Shown here: positions 1 to 12,234 of the stretch, piece after piece
Position numbering within the stretch: the stretch's first letter is position 1
Layout of the letters: every line of letters begins with the position of its first letter
Assembly: GCF_023856365.1 (NCBI RefSeq)
Contig: NC_064552.1
Span: 1,543,811-1,607,810 of the forward strand
Reading direction: 5' to 3'
DNA: 64,000 nucleotides
Source: Brienomyrus brachyistius
Lineage: Eukaryota; Chordata; Actinopteri; Osteoglossiformes; Mormyridae
The notes under the pieces: model-generated
What the model saw: the letters and a program-made list of their open reading frames with translations, nothing else
What the model was told of the DNA's origin: nothing
Databases searched by the model: none
Made by a program: the position numbers and the translations under genes

Positions 1-9
1 TGAGTTCTA

Positions 10-160
10 GAACTCAAGCGTTGCATCTTTTAAATACGTCATTTCAAAATGACGACAACTTTTAAAACAATTTTATCAGATTAAAGGGGCTAAATGTCAT
101 TGATATAAATAATTTCCTTTGCATGCTTTAAATTGCCACCATTTGTACACTGTATTTTAG
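10..160. other. 5' flank of a further copy of the tandem gene array
   Basis: This stretch closely matches 15,795-15,898, which lies immediately upstream of the membrane-anchor first exon of array copy 3. Shared blocks include the 'actcaagcgttgcatct' motif and 'ccatttgtaca'. In copy 3 the first exon lies just to the left of this flank, so by analogy the first exon of another minus-strand copy should lie just outside the left edge of the window. The match is seen directly; the extra copy is inferred. Confidence 0.6.
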
Positions 161-340
161 ACATGCAGAACTCTTTACGACACGTTGCAGAAGCGATGGG
201 ATCCTTATACGCTGAGTGAACGATTATATAATGATTATACGACATGTAGTGAAATTAACACAGGATTCTGTGGAGACCATGAAACCGCTGTATAGACCCC
301 AGGATGAAATGCCCTGTGTATCGTGCCCCTCCGCATACCA

Positions 341-562
341 CCCATATATAGACTTACATTCATTATAAGGCAGATCACCCATCTATTGGCTTACATTCAT
401 TATAAGGCAAACAACCATATATAGACTTGCATTCCTTATTAGGCATACAACCCATATATAGACTTACATTCATTATTAGGTATACGACCCATATATAGGC
501 TTACATTCATTATTAGGGAAACCGCTCATATATTGGCTTACATTCATTAGTGGGTAAACCAC
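341..562. repeat. Minisatellite, about 37-bp unit, 6 copies
   Basis: Six diverged head-to-tail copies of a unit built around 'catatatagacttacattc' and an 'attaggca' segment. No coding role is apparent. Confidence 0.85.
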
Positions 563-729
563 CATGCTGTGTTCATTCCCGGCCGCATGGTGCTTCTCTT
601 CATACCATAATACAGATGCTTGAAACTCAACCACTTTTTAATGTTTTACTTGACCATCTCGGACATCGAACAGTCTGTGAATTGGTCGCGTATGGCCGAT
701 ACCTGAATCCTCAGATAGGACTGGATCGA

Positions 730-1155
730 CGCTGATGCCGATCCAAATGTCCAATTGAACTTTCTCTACCTACCTCCCTAAGAGATCGACAGAAGATGCC
801 ATCTCCCCCATCCTGTACTCCAGTCTGAGTTTTGTGGTTATGAAAATTGGGAACTATTTGCGATTGCTGTTTATTGGCTACAGTTCAGCGTTCAATACAA
901 TAGTCCCCTATAGACTGTTCACCAAGCTGGGGGACCTGGGACTGAACAGCCATCTGTGTGTGAGGGTCCTTCACTCCCTCACAGACAGACCACAGCTGGT
1001 TGGAGTGGGTAGCTGTGTTTCCAACACTACCACACTAAGTACAGGACCTTCATAAGGTTGGGAGCTTAGCCCCCTGCTCTACACCCACGTCTGCATTTCA
1101 CTACATTTTACTCATATAACTATGTATGTGACAATAAAGAATCTTGAATTATGAA
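730..1155 (+). mobile_element. 3' fragment of a non-LTR retrotransposon (LINE)
   Basis: The open segment 834-1055 encodes a reverse-transcriptase piece with the LINE signature 'SSAFNTIVP' followed by a 'LSTG' segment. It stops before the catalytic YADD box. The sequence then passes to 'CCCCCTGCTCTACACCCA', which still resembles the codons for the PLLYT motif, and ends in a 3' terminus of the type 'gtgacaataaagaatcttga' that is common to fish LINEs. It is a dead 5'-truncated, internally deleted copy. The exact clade (Rex1/L2/CR1-like) cannot be assigned by eye. Confidence 0.7.
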
Positions 1156-1560
1156 ACACTGAAGCCTCGAATGAATATAAATGAGCCCTGAATGGTTAAT
1201 TTAGCTCAGATGTTTCTTAGGAAGCGCGTTCCCAGTATGAATACCGGTTTTGTGGTCCTGGTTACCCACTTCCTTGTTCCTGGGTTCACGCTCTTCATTA
1301 GCTGGAGGTTCACAGCTGGTGCAGTGGATCACTGGTATCTTCTGCACATTTAACCTATAAACAGTCAGGTGTCGCTATGCGGCAGAGTGAGTTGTCTTGT
1401 TAGGTCTTTAGCTCTCCTCGTGTCAAAGCATGAAGAGCTTAAATAAATGACAAACCACATTCTTTTTTTCTAAGACAGGTTTTATTTACAAGGACTGCAG
1501 GTTAATTGAACAGCCAACATAAGAGGACAGACGTCGCCTGTCAGCCGCGGCAGTGGAACA

Positions 1561-3692
1561 TCACTTGGGGTTCCCGGTGCTGGGTGCACGGATGGCCTTT
1601 ACCATAAAGAAAAGAATTATTGGTTAAAATAATGGCAGAGAAAAGCTCATGGATGGTGCCAATTACCTCCTTATAATTAATGATAGTTACCCTTTTGTTG
1701 ACGATGCGTAATCGGCCGAGGATTATGGCACGAACTTGTTTTAAGTGCTTCTTTCCTCGGCTGATGAGCGTCTGTGGAAAGAAAAGAGTATTTGTTAGGA
1801 GTACTTATCAATTTGACTGATTTACAGGAATATTATGGCATAACACAAATAACTGGCTAAGACAAATTCACAATATGTGCAAGCCTGCAAGAAACGAAAA
1901 ACACTAAACAGTAAAGGAAAACTATCGATAGGAAACGTGTATACTGTATGTCTTTACATAAAATGCAGATATACAATGACAGTAAAACTGACAGTATAGA
2001 GTAAGGAAAGCCACATGTGTGCTTTGCCCTCATTCTTGGTGTCACAGCATATTGAGATTGACGATATTCCAATAAATCAAATATTTTAAGCAAACAGAAG
2101 AGGAGAGGGGAGTGTCTGGCAGATCTTACTCTGGCAACAACAAGAGGATGACCGGGCAGCGGACGGCACTCTGAGGCAGTGAGGTGTCTATCTTCTTCAA
2201 CAATGATCTGTAGACATAGACCAGAATCAGTTCATAAGCAATATTTTCATCTATTTTATGCTAATTGCTAATAAAACAGAATGCAACTGTACCTCATCCA
2301 AGATGGGATACTGGTCTACATTATCATGAGGGTCCAATAAAGACTCCACTGTTACCAACTTGTTTCCATCCACCTCAGGGTCAACTGGAGACTCCATATC
2401 TCCTTCGTCACCATCCACCTCAGGGTGAACTGGAGACTCCATATCTCCTTCGTCACCATCCACCTCAGGGTCAACTGGAGACTCCATTTGTCCTTCGTCA
2501 CCATCCACCTCAGGGTGAACTGGAGACTCCATATCTCCTTCATCACCATCCACCTCAGGGTGAACTGGAGACTCCATATCTCCTTCGTCACCATCCACCT
2601 CAGGGTCAACTGGAGACTCCATATGTCCTTCGTCACCATCCACCTCAGGGTGAACTGGAGACTCTATATGTCCTTCGTCTCCATCCACCTCAGGGTGAAC
2701 TGGAGACTCCAGGTGCTGTTGGTCTGGAACAGAATATTTCCTGTATGGATTCAGTTGTATTCAGGCTTTTCTTAACACTTAGGTTTTAGTATTGCTCAGT
2801 GATATAAAATTTCATGTCAGCTAATGATGCTGTTGCTAAATCTTTACAGAATTGCTTTATTCTTACTGTGGTAGCAACAAGAGGGTGACAGGGCAGCGGA
2901 CTGCAGTCTTAGGCAGTGACGTGTCTGTCGTCATCATCAACGATCTTTAGACATAGACCAAAATCAGTTATTAAGCAATATTTTCATTTATTTTTCCTTC
3001 AGCGGGATAAAATGCTAATAGCTAATAAAACACAATGCAACTGTACCTCATCCAAGATAGGATGCTGGTCGCCATCAGCAGGAGACTCCAGCTGCTGTTG
3101 GTCTCCTTCAGCAACATCGTCAACTGGAGTCTCCAGATGTTGCTGGTCTCCTTCATTATCATCATCAACTGGAGCCTTCAGCTGTTGTTGATCTCCTTCA
3201 TTATCAGGGTTAACTGGAGACTCCAGATGCTGTTGGTCTGGAGCAGAATATTTCCTGTATGGATTCAGTTGTATTCAGGCTTTTCTTAATTAACACTTAG
3301 GTTTTAGTATTGCTCAGTGATATTAAATGTCATGTCAGCTAATGATGCTGTTGCTAAATCTTTACAGAATTGCTTTATTCTTACTGTGGCAGCAACAAGA
3401 GGGTGACAGGGCAGCGGACTGCAGTCTTAGGCAGTGACGTGTCTGTCGTCATCATCAATGATCTTTAGACATAGACCAAAATCAGGTAATAAGCAATATT
3501 TTCATCTATTTTTCCTTCAGCAGGATTAAATGCTAATAGCTAATAAAACAGAATGCAACTGTAACTCATACAAGATGGAATGCTGGTCTCCATCAGCATC
3601 AGATGCTGTTGGTCTCCTTCAGCTGGGTCAGCAGGAGACTCCAGATGCTTTTGATCTCCTTCAGCATCATCGTCAACTGGAGTCTCCAGCTG
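1561..3692 (-). pseudogene. Array copy 1: acidic-repeat gene, 3' part, mixed intact and broken exons
   Basis: On the minus strand I read alternating 'V' exons (acidic repeat) and 78-bp 'S' exons, then two C-terminal exons. V is at 3561-3692 (donor damaged), S at 3385-3462 (in-frame TAA), V at 3047-3229, S at 2867-2944 (in-frame TAA), V at 2293-2715, S at 2130-2207, T at 1691-1771 and the last exon at 1561-1596 ending in TGA. From 2715 downwards everything is open in phase 0: V ends in ILDE, S reads IIVEEDRHLT..., T reads LISRGKKHLK..., and the end is APSTGNPK. The function is unknown; V is Glu/Asp/Pro-rich. The middle C-terminal exons of copy 2 are absent here. AATAAA follows the stop near 1,490. 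It could be a still-expressed partial gene. Confidence 0.55.
2345..2715 (-). repeat. 45-bp coding VNTR, about 8 units (copy 1 V exon)
   Basis: Each unit encodes 15 residues of the pattern DGDEGDMESPVDPEV on the minus strand, with H/D and Q/H/D variants. All units keep the frame. It is the short allele of the expanded repeat at 12.2-13.8 kb. Confidence 0.9.
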
Positions 3693-3941
3693 CTGTTGGT
3701 CTGGAACAGAATATTTCATGTACTGATTATGTTGTATTCAGTTACAGATGTAGCCACTTGAATGTTCCCTTGTTTCCATGATGGGGCCGTGGCTGGTTCT
3801 TAGCTGGTCCATGACAGGTCTCTGCTGGGTTCTGGGTGGGACCTTGACTTGTCTTTCTGTCTGGCTAACAGTCTGAAAGGCTGCTGATGGCTGCAAATTC
3901 ACGGGTGGGGCGGGTACTCACAATGACATGTGCATGTGTCA

Positions 3942-5990
3942 TTAACCTCTCTGCTTGGCAACAAACCAAGCTTTTTCCACAACCATATTTTGCAAAGTTT
4001 CACGTTCATCAAAAGTCAATACTCTGTTTTCGGCTATTTGTTCTTTATCAGTTATGCTTATGACAGAATTGCCAGTGTCCGAGTTTCTCCGCAGAACTGC
4101 ACATTTAAAATCAGTAGCTGAATGAGAAGTTTGTCTTCTGCTTTTGTGAGCTGTGAATGTCCCATAGACATCTGTCTTAAAGTCACAACCACTGAAAACA
4201 CAGTCAATTGTTTCTTGCTGACTCAGATGGCATCTTAGATGAGCAACAAATTCCTTTTCTGATGTGAATTTGTTTGATCCACAATTCTGAGAACAGAAAA
4301 AAGTGACCAGTCCACTTATTGACACATCAGGGCGATGATGTCTTGTCAAATGTGAGCGCAGAGAATTGTGAGTTTTGAAGGTGCAGAGGCACTCAGAGTA
4401 TGGATATGGCTGTGACAGGTGGAGCCCTAAACTGTCCTGATCAAGTTTGTCATGTCTCCTTGAAACTTCTTTTGGGCAAAGTTTACAGATCCACTTTATA
4501 CAATTCTAAATGTGGACAAACAATCTTTCTATGTGACTAAAGGTAATATTATAATATGCTATTGAAATATGTAATACATATTTAGACAAATTACTACCAA
4601 ATGCTAAATACTGAGCATAAACATAAAAGTGCTGATGTTCTTACTGTCACTTGGATGAAATGTCCTTGAACCAAAGATCCCCTGAATCATAACAGAAAAA
4701 TAAACACAAGTTAAATCAAATAGATTGAAGTACACAGTATAGTACGAGATGAAAATCCTCATTATTATCATTAATGATGATAATAATACATTACCATGGA
4801 ATTTTTGTTGTTTCTCAACTAATAATTAGAAAACAAGTGTTTAAAGCGGGAATACTCGGAAATGCACAGTGACTGGATATAGCTAATTACAATCTACCAA
4901 TCGTCTTTTCATACACTTCAATGTAAAATAAAAATAGAAATGTCATATATTTAATAATATAACAATCTTATACATGTAATTAATGGGTGCGCCGTGTACA
5001 GGCCTCTTTACCTGCCTCGTTTGGAGTGAGGTGCTGGGTTTGGATAAGTCCTTTTAAATATTGCATTTCATAAGTACGATGAATTGTCTCACCACACAGC
5101 TGGCCCGATTCTAGATGGCGGAGCGGAGGCATATTTCGCAGGTGCTGCGGCCGCGGAGCGTAAGCTGTGTGTGTATCACGCAGCGCCTATTCGCGACCGC
5201 CAAAATACATTGACGAATAGCTGCTGCAGCCACCCCCGCGTGGAGAAACACTACGCAGTTTTCCTCTATTAAATACGAATTAGTCTGAGGCATTTAATGT
5301 ATCACAAGGAGAATTTAATTTACTACATTTGACACCTACTTCCAAGACACTCGTAGTTTCTCTACAAAACTGCTAAAATTATCATTAGCCTTCTGATGTG
5401 AGTGTTAAACTAACTAGCCAGCTAACTAACGGACACGTCGAGCAAGTGCAGGTTACCAATGACTAGCACGCACAGCTAATGCTTATGATTAAAATTAAAA
5501 CATATTAACGATATTCGTGTCAGTAGCTGGAAGGTCAGTTTAAATACTATTCAAATCTCAACTCAAGACTATTAAACAATTCGGGCACTATTCTGTCTTT
5601 ATTAATTTTAGTGATTCAGGTCGCGGCGGGTTTATGTTGCTATTAAATCTTGCTCGGCACAGCATTTTTATCCTCGCGGTATACATCAGTTACAGCAAAT
5701 AATTAAATGAATTCTAAAAACTCATCTGACTTTGAATTAGTTAGTGAATTTACAGCTAAAGCCATTTTAATTTACAAGCCATGCAATAGCCCAAGCTACC
5801 ATATATTTCCCGCCGAGTCAGCCAAACGCAGACAAATTCTGTGCCGTGAAAATACCTTTTTAGTGTAGATGTACACTAACAGATAATATGCATACTTGTG
5901 TTTTAAACTAAAAATCCACTCTTTGCCTTAAACACGTCAAAATGAACAGTCAGTCTGTTCTTACCTGTAAAATAATTCGTTGGTAAGCAT
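3942..5990 (-). CDS. C2H2-type zinc-finger protein, array copy 1 (3 exons, 208 aa)
   Basis: Exons on the minus strand are 5965-5990 (ATG, MLTNELFY + 2 bases), 4645-4681 (37 bp) and 3942-4505 (ends in TAA). Splice phases agree (2, then 0) and every junction is GT/AG, which is why I chose this start. Zinc-ligand motifs are C28-x2-C31; C60-x-C62 with H73 and H77/78; a CSQNC finger ending in HLRCH; and a CVFSGC finger ending near TAHKSRR. The tail is helical and charged and ends in FVAKQRG. It belongs to a fish-expanded family of short-finger C2H2 proteins, often TE-linked; a nucleic-acid-binding role is inferred. It is almost identical to the copy at 8.87-10.91 kb. Confidence 0.6.
5085..5245. 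promoter_or_regulatory. CpG-rich patch in intron 1 of zinc-finger copy 1
   Basis: An otherwise AT-rich intron contains a dense CpG/GC block ('ctgcggccgcggagcg'). On the plus strand it holds 'agATGGCGGAGCGG' at about 5115, like a first exon in good Kozak context, but no continuation exon was found. It may be an alternative or bidirectional promoter. The same block recurs at 10,010-10,175. Confidence 0.3.
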
Positions 5991-6444
5991 GTCCTCCAAA
6001 CGTTTTCTTCGCCCGAACTTTCTGTCACGTCTAATCCCAAGAAGTCTTACAACATTTAGTTATATGTGCTCACTTGTAGCGAATGTTGGCGTTTCTCAAA
6101 TTTATTAGCGTTTACACAAAATTTTGAGTAAAATAAAAATCCCAAATATTGGGCTACACATACTCTTTTAATTAAATACTTTTAGAAACGCGGCATTTTA
6201 CACGAAATCTTCTCATTCTAAACAGCAAAGATTATTAAGGTCAAGAATAATTTTTTCAGTGTGGTATCTTCTGCACATTTCAGATGTCTTTAGCTCTCCT
6301 CGTGTCAAAGCGTGAAGAGCTTAAATAAATGACAAACCACATTCTTTTTTCCCAGACAAGTTTTATTTATAAGGACTGGAGGTTATGTTTCCAACAGCCA
6401 GGATACGAGGACAGACGTTGCGTGTCAGCCGCGGCAATGGAAAA

Positions 6445-8620
6445 TCATAAGTGGCTGGGTGAACGGATGTCCTTTGCCATAAAGAAAAGAATTATTGGTT
6501 AAAATAATGGCAAAGAAAAGCTCATGGATGGTGCCAATTGCCTTCTTATAATGAATGATAGTTACCCTTTTGTTGGCTATTCTTAATCTGCCGAGGATTA
6601 TGGCACGAACTTCTTTTAACCGCTTCTTTCCTCGGTTAATGAGTGTCTGTGGAAAGAAAAGAGTATTTGTCAGGAGTACTTATCAATTTGACTCTGATTT
6701 ACAGGAATATTATGGCATAACACAAATAACTGGCTAAGACAAATTCACAATATGTGCAAGCCTGCAAGAAGCCAAAAACGCTGAAGGCGGCTGACATGTC
6801 AGTTAATGTACTCACTGAGAAATCCTGGACTAGGGCCTTTAATTTTGGGCGAGAGCGCTTGGTCGCTCTGTCACCCTGCAAAACAGGAGTCAGACATCAA
6901 GAAGGAGATATGGGCGCTCAGTGTGGCACCCGCTGCGTTAACTGTAACCTATTCATGTCGTAGCTGTAGTCTCCTGCACATTCTTATCTGACCAAGTCAC
7001 TCAGAGTGTCATAATTAGGGAATGTGCTGGACGGTATCAGACCTTTACCTGAGAGTCGTCCGGGTTACACTCCTTGGGCTGAATCTTAGTTCTGATGTCA
7101 GCCCAGTGATCGGTCACCAGGACTCCATCCAGCCCCAGGCCCATGACAAAGGCCCAAGCTGCCAAGTCCGTTTGCTGTGCAAAAGGTAACATTGAGACCC
7201 ATGAGTTCAGCAGCTGAAGGAGATAGCCGTCCTACTCAATCCTATGCCTTAGTACATCGCTATCCACCAACGTTTTAAAAATTACAGTGCGAGCTGTTTG
7301 AAGTAACTGTTGAAAAGTGGAGCAAACAGCATAAGGGAACAGAGCAAAAGTGACTATTCACCACGCGATTGTAGAATGGGGTGTGCTCAGTGATGTCCAC
7401 GACGCATGTGGATGCATAGCACACCACCTTCCCCGCTAACAGCTGCAGACACAGACAAACAATGGCTTTTCACTTAATCTCACAAGCCCCAGAATGCCCA
7501 GAATCTCACAATGCACAGTAAGGACAGTAATGCTATATTTTCTGCTACCAGTTTGCAATGTTGAAGGCTGCCAAAACTGGTGTGAACCCAGTGTAAGTCA
7601 ACAAAATGAGCAGCACCGAAGCCTCACCTTGATGGTTGTGCTTTCCCGGGTTAGTCTCGTGTTCAGGGGAAAACCCTTCAGAACAAAACAGACCGAGGTC
7701 CTGAGTGAATGGACATGTTAGTTTCTATATGAGCCTGAAAGAGCACTGAGGAGGGAACACTCACATTAGGGCTCAGCTCAGTCATCTCCTCTTTTGTCTT
7801 TGCCAAGAGCAGGACTTCATTGCCGGAGATGCTGACGCTGTGCTCTAGTGAGACTTCAAACACCTAAGAAGACACAAAATATTTGTAAAGTAAATAAAAA
7901 CCTGCTGAGAATTGGCACAGGCATAATTACTTTTTTAATTTCACACATGACAGACACATTTCACATATCGGTCAGTGTAGCATCTGCAGTTAAAAAAAAA
8001 AAACACGAACCAGCATGTCTCGGCTCGTCTTCTCTTGGCTGTGGAAGGTGGAGCTTCTAGATGCTGCCTGACATTTTGAGAATGATGCTGCAACAGAAGA
8101 AAGTAGAATTAAGTAAGAAACTTAAGTTTGTTTTCAGTGAAATAAAGATAAAAAATGCAGATATATAATGACAGTAAAACTGACAGTATAGAGTAAGGAA
8201 AGCCACATGTGTGCTTTGCCCTCATTCTTGGTGTCACAGCATATTGAGATTGACGATATTCCAATAAATCAAATATTTTAAGCAAACAGAAGAGGAGAGG
8301 GGAGTGTCTGGCAGATCTTACTCTGGCAACAACAAGAGGATGACCGGGCAGCGGACGGCACTCTGAGGCAGTGAGGTGTCTATCTTCTTCAACAATGATC
8401 TGTAGACATAGACCAGAATCAGTTCATAAGCAATATTTTCATCTATTTTATGCTAATAGCTAATAAAACAGAATGCAACTGTAACTCATACAAGATGGAA
8501 TGCTGGTCTCCATCAGCATCAGATGCTGTTGGTCTCCTTCAGCTGGGTCAGCAGGAGACTCCAGATGCTTTTGATCTCCTTCAGCATCATCGTCAACTGG
8601 AGTCTCCAGCTGCTGTTGGT
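6445..8620 (-). CDS. Array copy 2: unrecognised gene, C-terminal module of eight phase-0 exons
   Basis: Minus-strand exons, all phase 0 with GT/AG borders, are 8322-8399, 8011-8067, 7765-7863, 7362-7442, 7049-7174, 6816-6875, 6566-6646 and 6445-6471 (TGA). Together they encode 202 residues with no internal stop. Visible segments are VFEVSLEHSVSISGNEVLLL; GKVVCYASTCVVDITEH; AAWAFVMGLGLDGVLVTDHW; a basic KRSRPKLK stretch; and a basic helix RGKKRLKEVRAIILGRLRI. I do not recognise the family. The hydrophobic strand/helix alternation could be the end of an alpha/beta barrel, which is speculation. Upstream, an acidic exon at about 8,490-8,620 has a small deletion and no good donor, and the membrane-anchor exon is missing, so the 5' end is uncertain. 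Copies 1 and 3 lack the five middle exons. Confidence 0.6.
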
Positions 8621-8869
8621 CTGGAACAGAATATTTCATGTATTGATTATGTTGTATTCAGTTACAGATGTAGCCACTTGAATGTTCCCTTGTGTCCATG
8701 ATGGGGCCGTGGCTGGTTCTTAGCTGGTCCATGACAGGTCTCTGCTGGGTTCTGGGTGGGACCTTGACTTGTCTTTCTGTCTGGCTAACAGTCTGAAAGG
8801 CTGCTGATGGCTGCAAATTCACGGGTGGGGCGGGGGGGCGGGTACTCACAATGACATGTGCATGTGTCA

Positions 8870-10914
8870 TTAACCTCTCTGCTTGGCAACAAACCAAGCT
8901 TTTTCCACAACCATATTTCGCAAAGTTTCACGTTCATCAAAAGTCAATACTCTGTTTTCGGCTATTTGTTCTGTATCAGTTATGCTTATGACAGAATTGC
9001 CAGTGTCCGAGTTTCTCTGCAGAACTGCACATTTAAAATCAGTAGCTGAATGAGAAGTTTGTCTTCTGCTTTTGTGAGCTGTGAATGTCCCATAGACATC
9101 TGTCTTAAAGTCACAACCACTGAAAACACAGTCAATTGTTTCTTGCTGACTCAGATGGCGTCTTAGATGAGCAACAAATTCCTTTTCTGATGTGAATTTG
9201 TTTGATCCACAATTCTGAGAACAGAAAAAAGTGACCAGTCCACTTATTGACACATCAGGGCGATGATGTCTTGTCAAATGTGAGCGCAGAGAATTGTGAG
9301 TTTTGAAGGTGCAGAGGCACTCAGAGTATGGATATGGCTGTGACAGGTGGAGCCCTAAACTGTCCTGATCAAGTTTGTAATGTCTCCTTGAAACTTCTTT
9401 TGGGCAAAGTTTACAGATCCACTTTATACAATTCTAAATGAGGACAAACAATCTTTCTATGTGACTAAAGGTAATATTATAATATGCTATTGAAATATGT
9501 AATACATATTTAGACAAATTACTACCAAATGCTAAATACTGAGCATAAACATAAAAGTGCTGATGTTCTTACTGTCACTTGGATGAAATGTCCTTGAACC
9601 AAAGATCCCCTGAATCATAACAGAAAAATAAACACAAGTTAAATCAAATAGATTGAAGTACACAGTATAGTACGAGATGAAAATCCTCATTATTATCATT
9701 AATGATGATAATAATACATTACCATGGAATTTTTGTTGTTTCTCAACTAATAATTAGAAAACAAGTGTTTAAAGCGGGAATACTCGGAAATGCACAGTGA
9801 CTGGATATAGCTAATTACAATCTACCAATCGTCTTTTCATACACTTCAATGTAAAATAAAAATAGAAATGTCATATATTTAATAATATAACAATCTTATA
9901 CATGTAATTAATGGGTGCGCCGTGTACAGGCCTCTTTACCTGCCTCGTTTGGAGTGAGGTGCTGGGTTTGGATAAGTCCTTTTAAATATTGCATTTCTTA
10001 AGTACGATGAATTGTCTCACCACACAGCTGGCCCGATTCTAGATGGCGGAGCGGAGGCATATTTCGCAGGTGCTGCGGCCGCGGAGCGTAAGCTGTGTGT
10101 GTATCACGCAGCGCCTATTCGCGACCGCCAAAATACATTGACGAATAGCTGCTGCAGCCACCCCCGCGTGGAAAAACACTACGCAGTTTTCCTTTATTAA
10201 ATACGAATTAGTCTGAGGCATTTAATGTATCACAAGGAGAATTTAATTTACTACATTTGACACCTACTTCCAAGACACTCGTAGTTTCTCTACAAAACTG
10301 CTAAAATTATCATTAGCCTTCTGATGTGAGTGTTAAAGTAACTAGCCAGCTAACTAACAGACACGTCGAGTAAGTGCAGGTTACCAATGACTGGCACGCA
10401 CAACTAATGCTTATGATTAAAATTAAAACATATTAACGATATTCGTGTAGTAGCTAGAAGGTCAGTTCAAATACTATTCAAATCTCAACTCAAGACTATT
10501 AAACAATTCGGGCACTATTCTGTCTTTATTAATTTTAGTGATTTAGGTCGCGGCGGGTTTATGTTGCTATTAAATCTTGCTTGGCACAGCTTTTTTATCA
10601 GCGCGGTATACACCAGTTATAGCAAATAATTAAATGAATTCTAAAAACTCATCTGACTTTGAATTAGTTAGTGAATTTACAGCTAAAGTCATTGTAATTT
10701 CCAAGCCACGCAGTAACCCAAGCTACCTTATATTTCCCGCCGAGTCAGCCAACCGCAGACAAATTCTGTATGAAAATGCCTTTTTAGTGTAGATGTACAC
10801 TAACAGATAATATGCATGGTTGTGTTTTAAACTAAAAATGCACTCTTTACCTTAAACACGTCAAAATGAACAGTCAGTCTGTTCTTACCTGTAAAATAAT
10901 TCGTTGGTAAGCAT
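8870..10914 (-). CDS. C2H2-type zinc-finger protein, array copy 2 (3 exons, 208 aa)
   Basis: Exons are 10889-10914 (ATG), 9573-9609 and 8870-9433 (TAA), with the same phases and lengths (26, 37 and 564 bp) as copy 1. Differences from copy 1 are a few substitutions, such as HLRRH for HLRCH in the third finger and a changed residue before the KLDQ segment. The intact frame and conserved splice sites suggest either selection or very recent duplication. After the stop, a Pro/Gln-rich open stretch lies at about 8,658-8,820 on the same strand, preceded by an acceptor-like 'gaatttgcag'. It may be a further exon reached by an alternative donor before the stop, but the phases I tried do not join cleanly. 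Confidence 0.6.
10010..10175. promoter_or_regulatory. CpG-rich patch in intron 1 of zinc-finger copy 2
   Basis: Duplicate of the block at 5,085-5,245, again with an ATGGCGGAGCGG at about 10,043 on the plus strand and no visible downstream exon. Promoter function is inferred from CpG density alone. Confidence 0.3.
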
Positions 10915-12234
10915 GTCCTCCAAACGTTTTCTTCGCCCGAACTTTCTGTCACGTCTAATCCCAAGAAGTCTTACAACATGTAGTTATATGTGCTCACTTG
11001 TAGCGAATGTTGGCGTTTTCTCAAATTTATTAGCGTTTACACAAAATTTTGAGTGTAATAAAAATCCCAAATATTGGGCCACACACGCTCTTTTAATTAA
11101 ATACATTTAAAAACGCGGCATTTTACACGAAATCTTCTCATCCTGAACAGCAAAGATTATTAAGGTCAAGAATAATTTTTTCAGCGTGGTATCTTCTGCA
11201 CATTTAACCTATGAACAGTCAGGTGTCGCTATACTGCAGAGTGAGTTGTCTTGTTCGATCTTTAGCTCTCCTCGTGTCAAAGCATAAAGAGCTTAAATGA
11301 CAAACCACATTCTTTTTTCTAAGACAAGTTTTATTTATAAGTACTGGGGGTTATGTTTCCAACAGCCAGGATATGAGGACAGACGTTGCGAGTCAGCCGC
11401 GGCAATGGAAAACCATAAGTGGCTGGGCGCACGGATGTCCTTTGCCATAAAGAAAAGAATTATTGGTTAAAATAATGGCAGAGAAAAGCTCATGGATGGT
11501 GCCAATTACCTCCTTATAATTAATGATAGTTACCCTTTTGTTGACGATGCGTAATCGGCCGAGGATTATGGCACAAACTTGTTTTAATCGTTTCTTTCCT
11601 CGGCTTATGAGCGTCTGTGGAAAGAAAAGAGTATTTGTCAGGAGTATTTATCAATTTGACACTGAATTACAGGAATATTATGCCATAACACAAATAACTG
11701 GCTAAGACAAATTCACAATATGTGCAAACCTGCAAGAAACCAAAAACACTAAGCAATAAAGAAAAAATAATGATGCAAAACGGGTATACTGTAGGTTTTT
11801 ACATGAAATGCAGATATATAATGACAGTAAAACTGACAGTATAGAGTAAGGAAAGCCACATGTGTGCTTTGCCCTCATTCTTGGTGTCACAGCATATTGA
11901 GATTGACGACATTCCAATAAATCAAACATTTTAAGCAAACAGAAGAGGAGAGGGGAGTGTCTGGCAGATCTTACTCTGGCAACAACAAGAGGATGACCGG
12001 GCAGCGGACGGCACTCTGAGGCAGTGAGGTGTCTATCTTCTTCAACAATGATCTGTAAACATAGACCAGAATCAGTTCATAAGCAATATTTTCATCTATT
12101 TTTCCTTCAGCGGGATAAAATGCTAATTGCTAATAAAACAGAATGCAACTGTACCTCATCCAAGATGGGATGCTGGTCTACATTATCATGAGGGTCCAAT
12201 TAAGACTCCACTGATACCAACTTGTTTCCATCCA

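Larger units (their letters stand above)
3530..6790. repeat. Segmental duplication, unit A
   Basis: This block, holding the zinc-finger gene and the shared 3' exon region, recurs at 8,450-11,745 with an offset of about 4,925 bp. Only scattered substitutions and a few small indels separate the two copies in the stretches I compared. Similarity weakens briefly near 6,281-6,300 and then resumes. Confidence 0.85.
8450..11745. repeat. Segmental duplication, unit B
   Basis: Partner of 3,530-6,790. The left junction falls inside the acidic-exon region, where the sequence upstream resembles 1,960-2,250 and the sequence downstream resembles 3,530 onward. This is the mark of an unequal exchange between V exons. 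Confidence 0.85.

Noticed and set aside
10041..10090. Plus-strand first exon ATGGCGGAGCGG of a separate gene
   Set aside because: No consensus downstream exon found; kept only as a CpG/promoter candidate.
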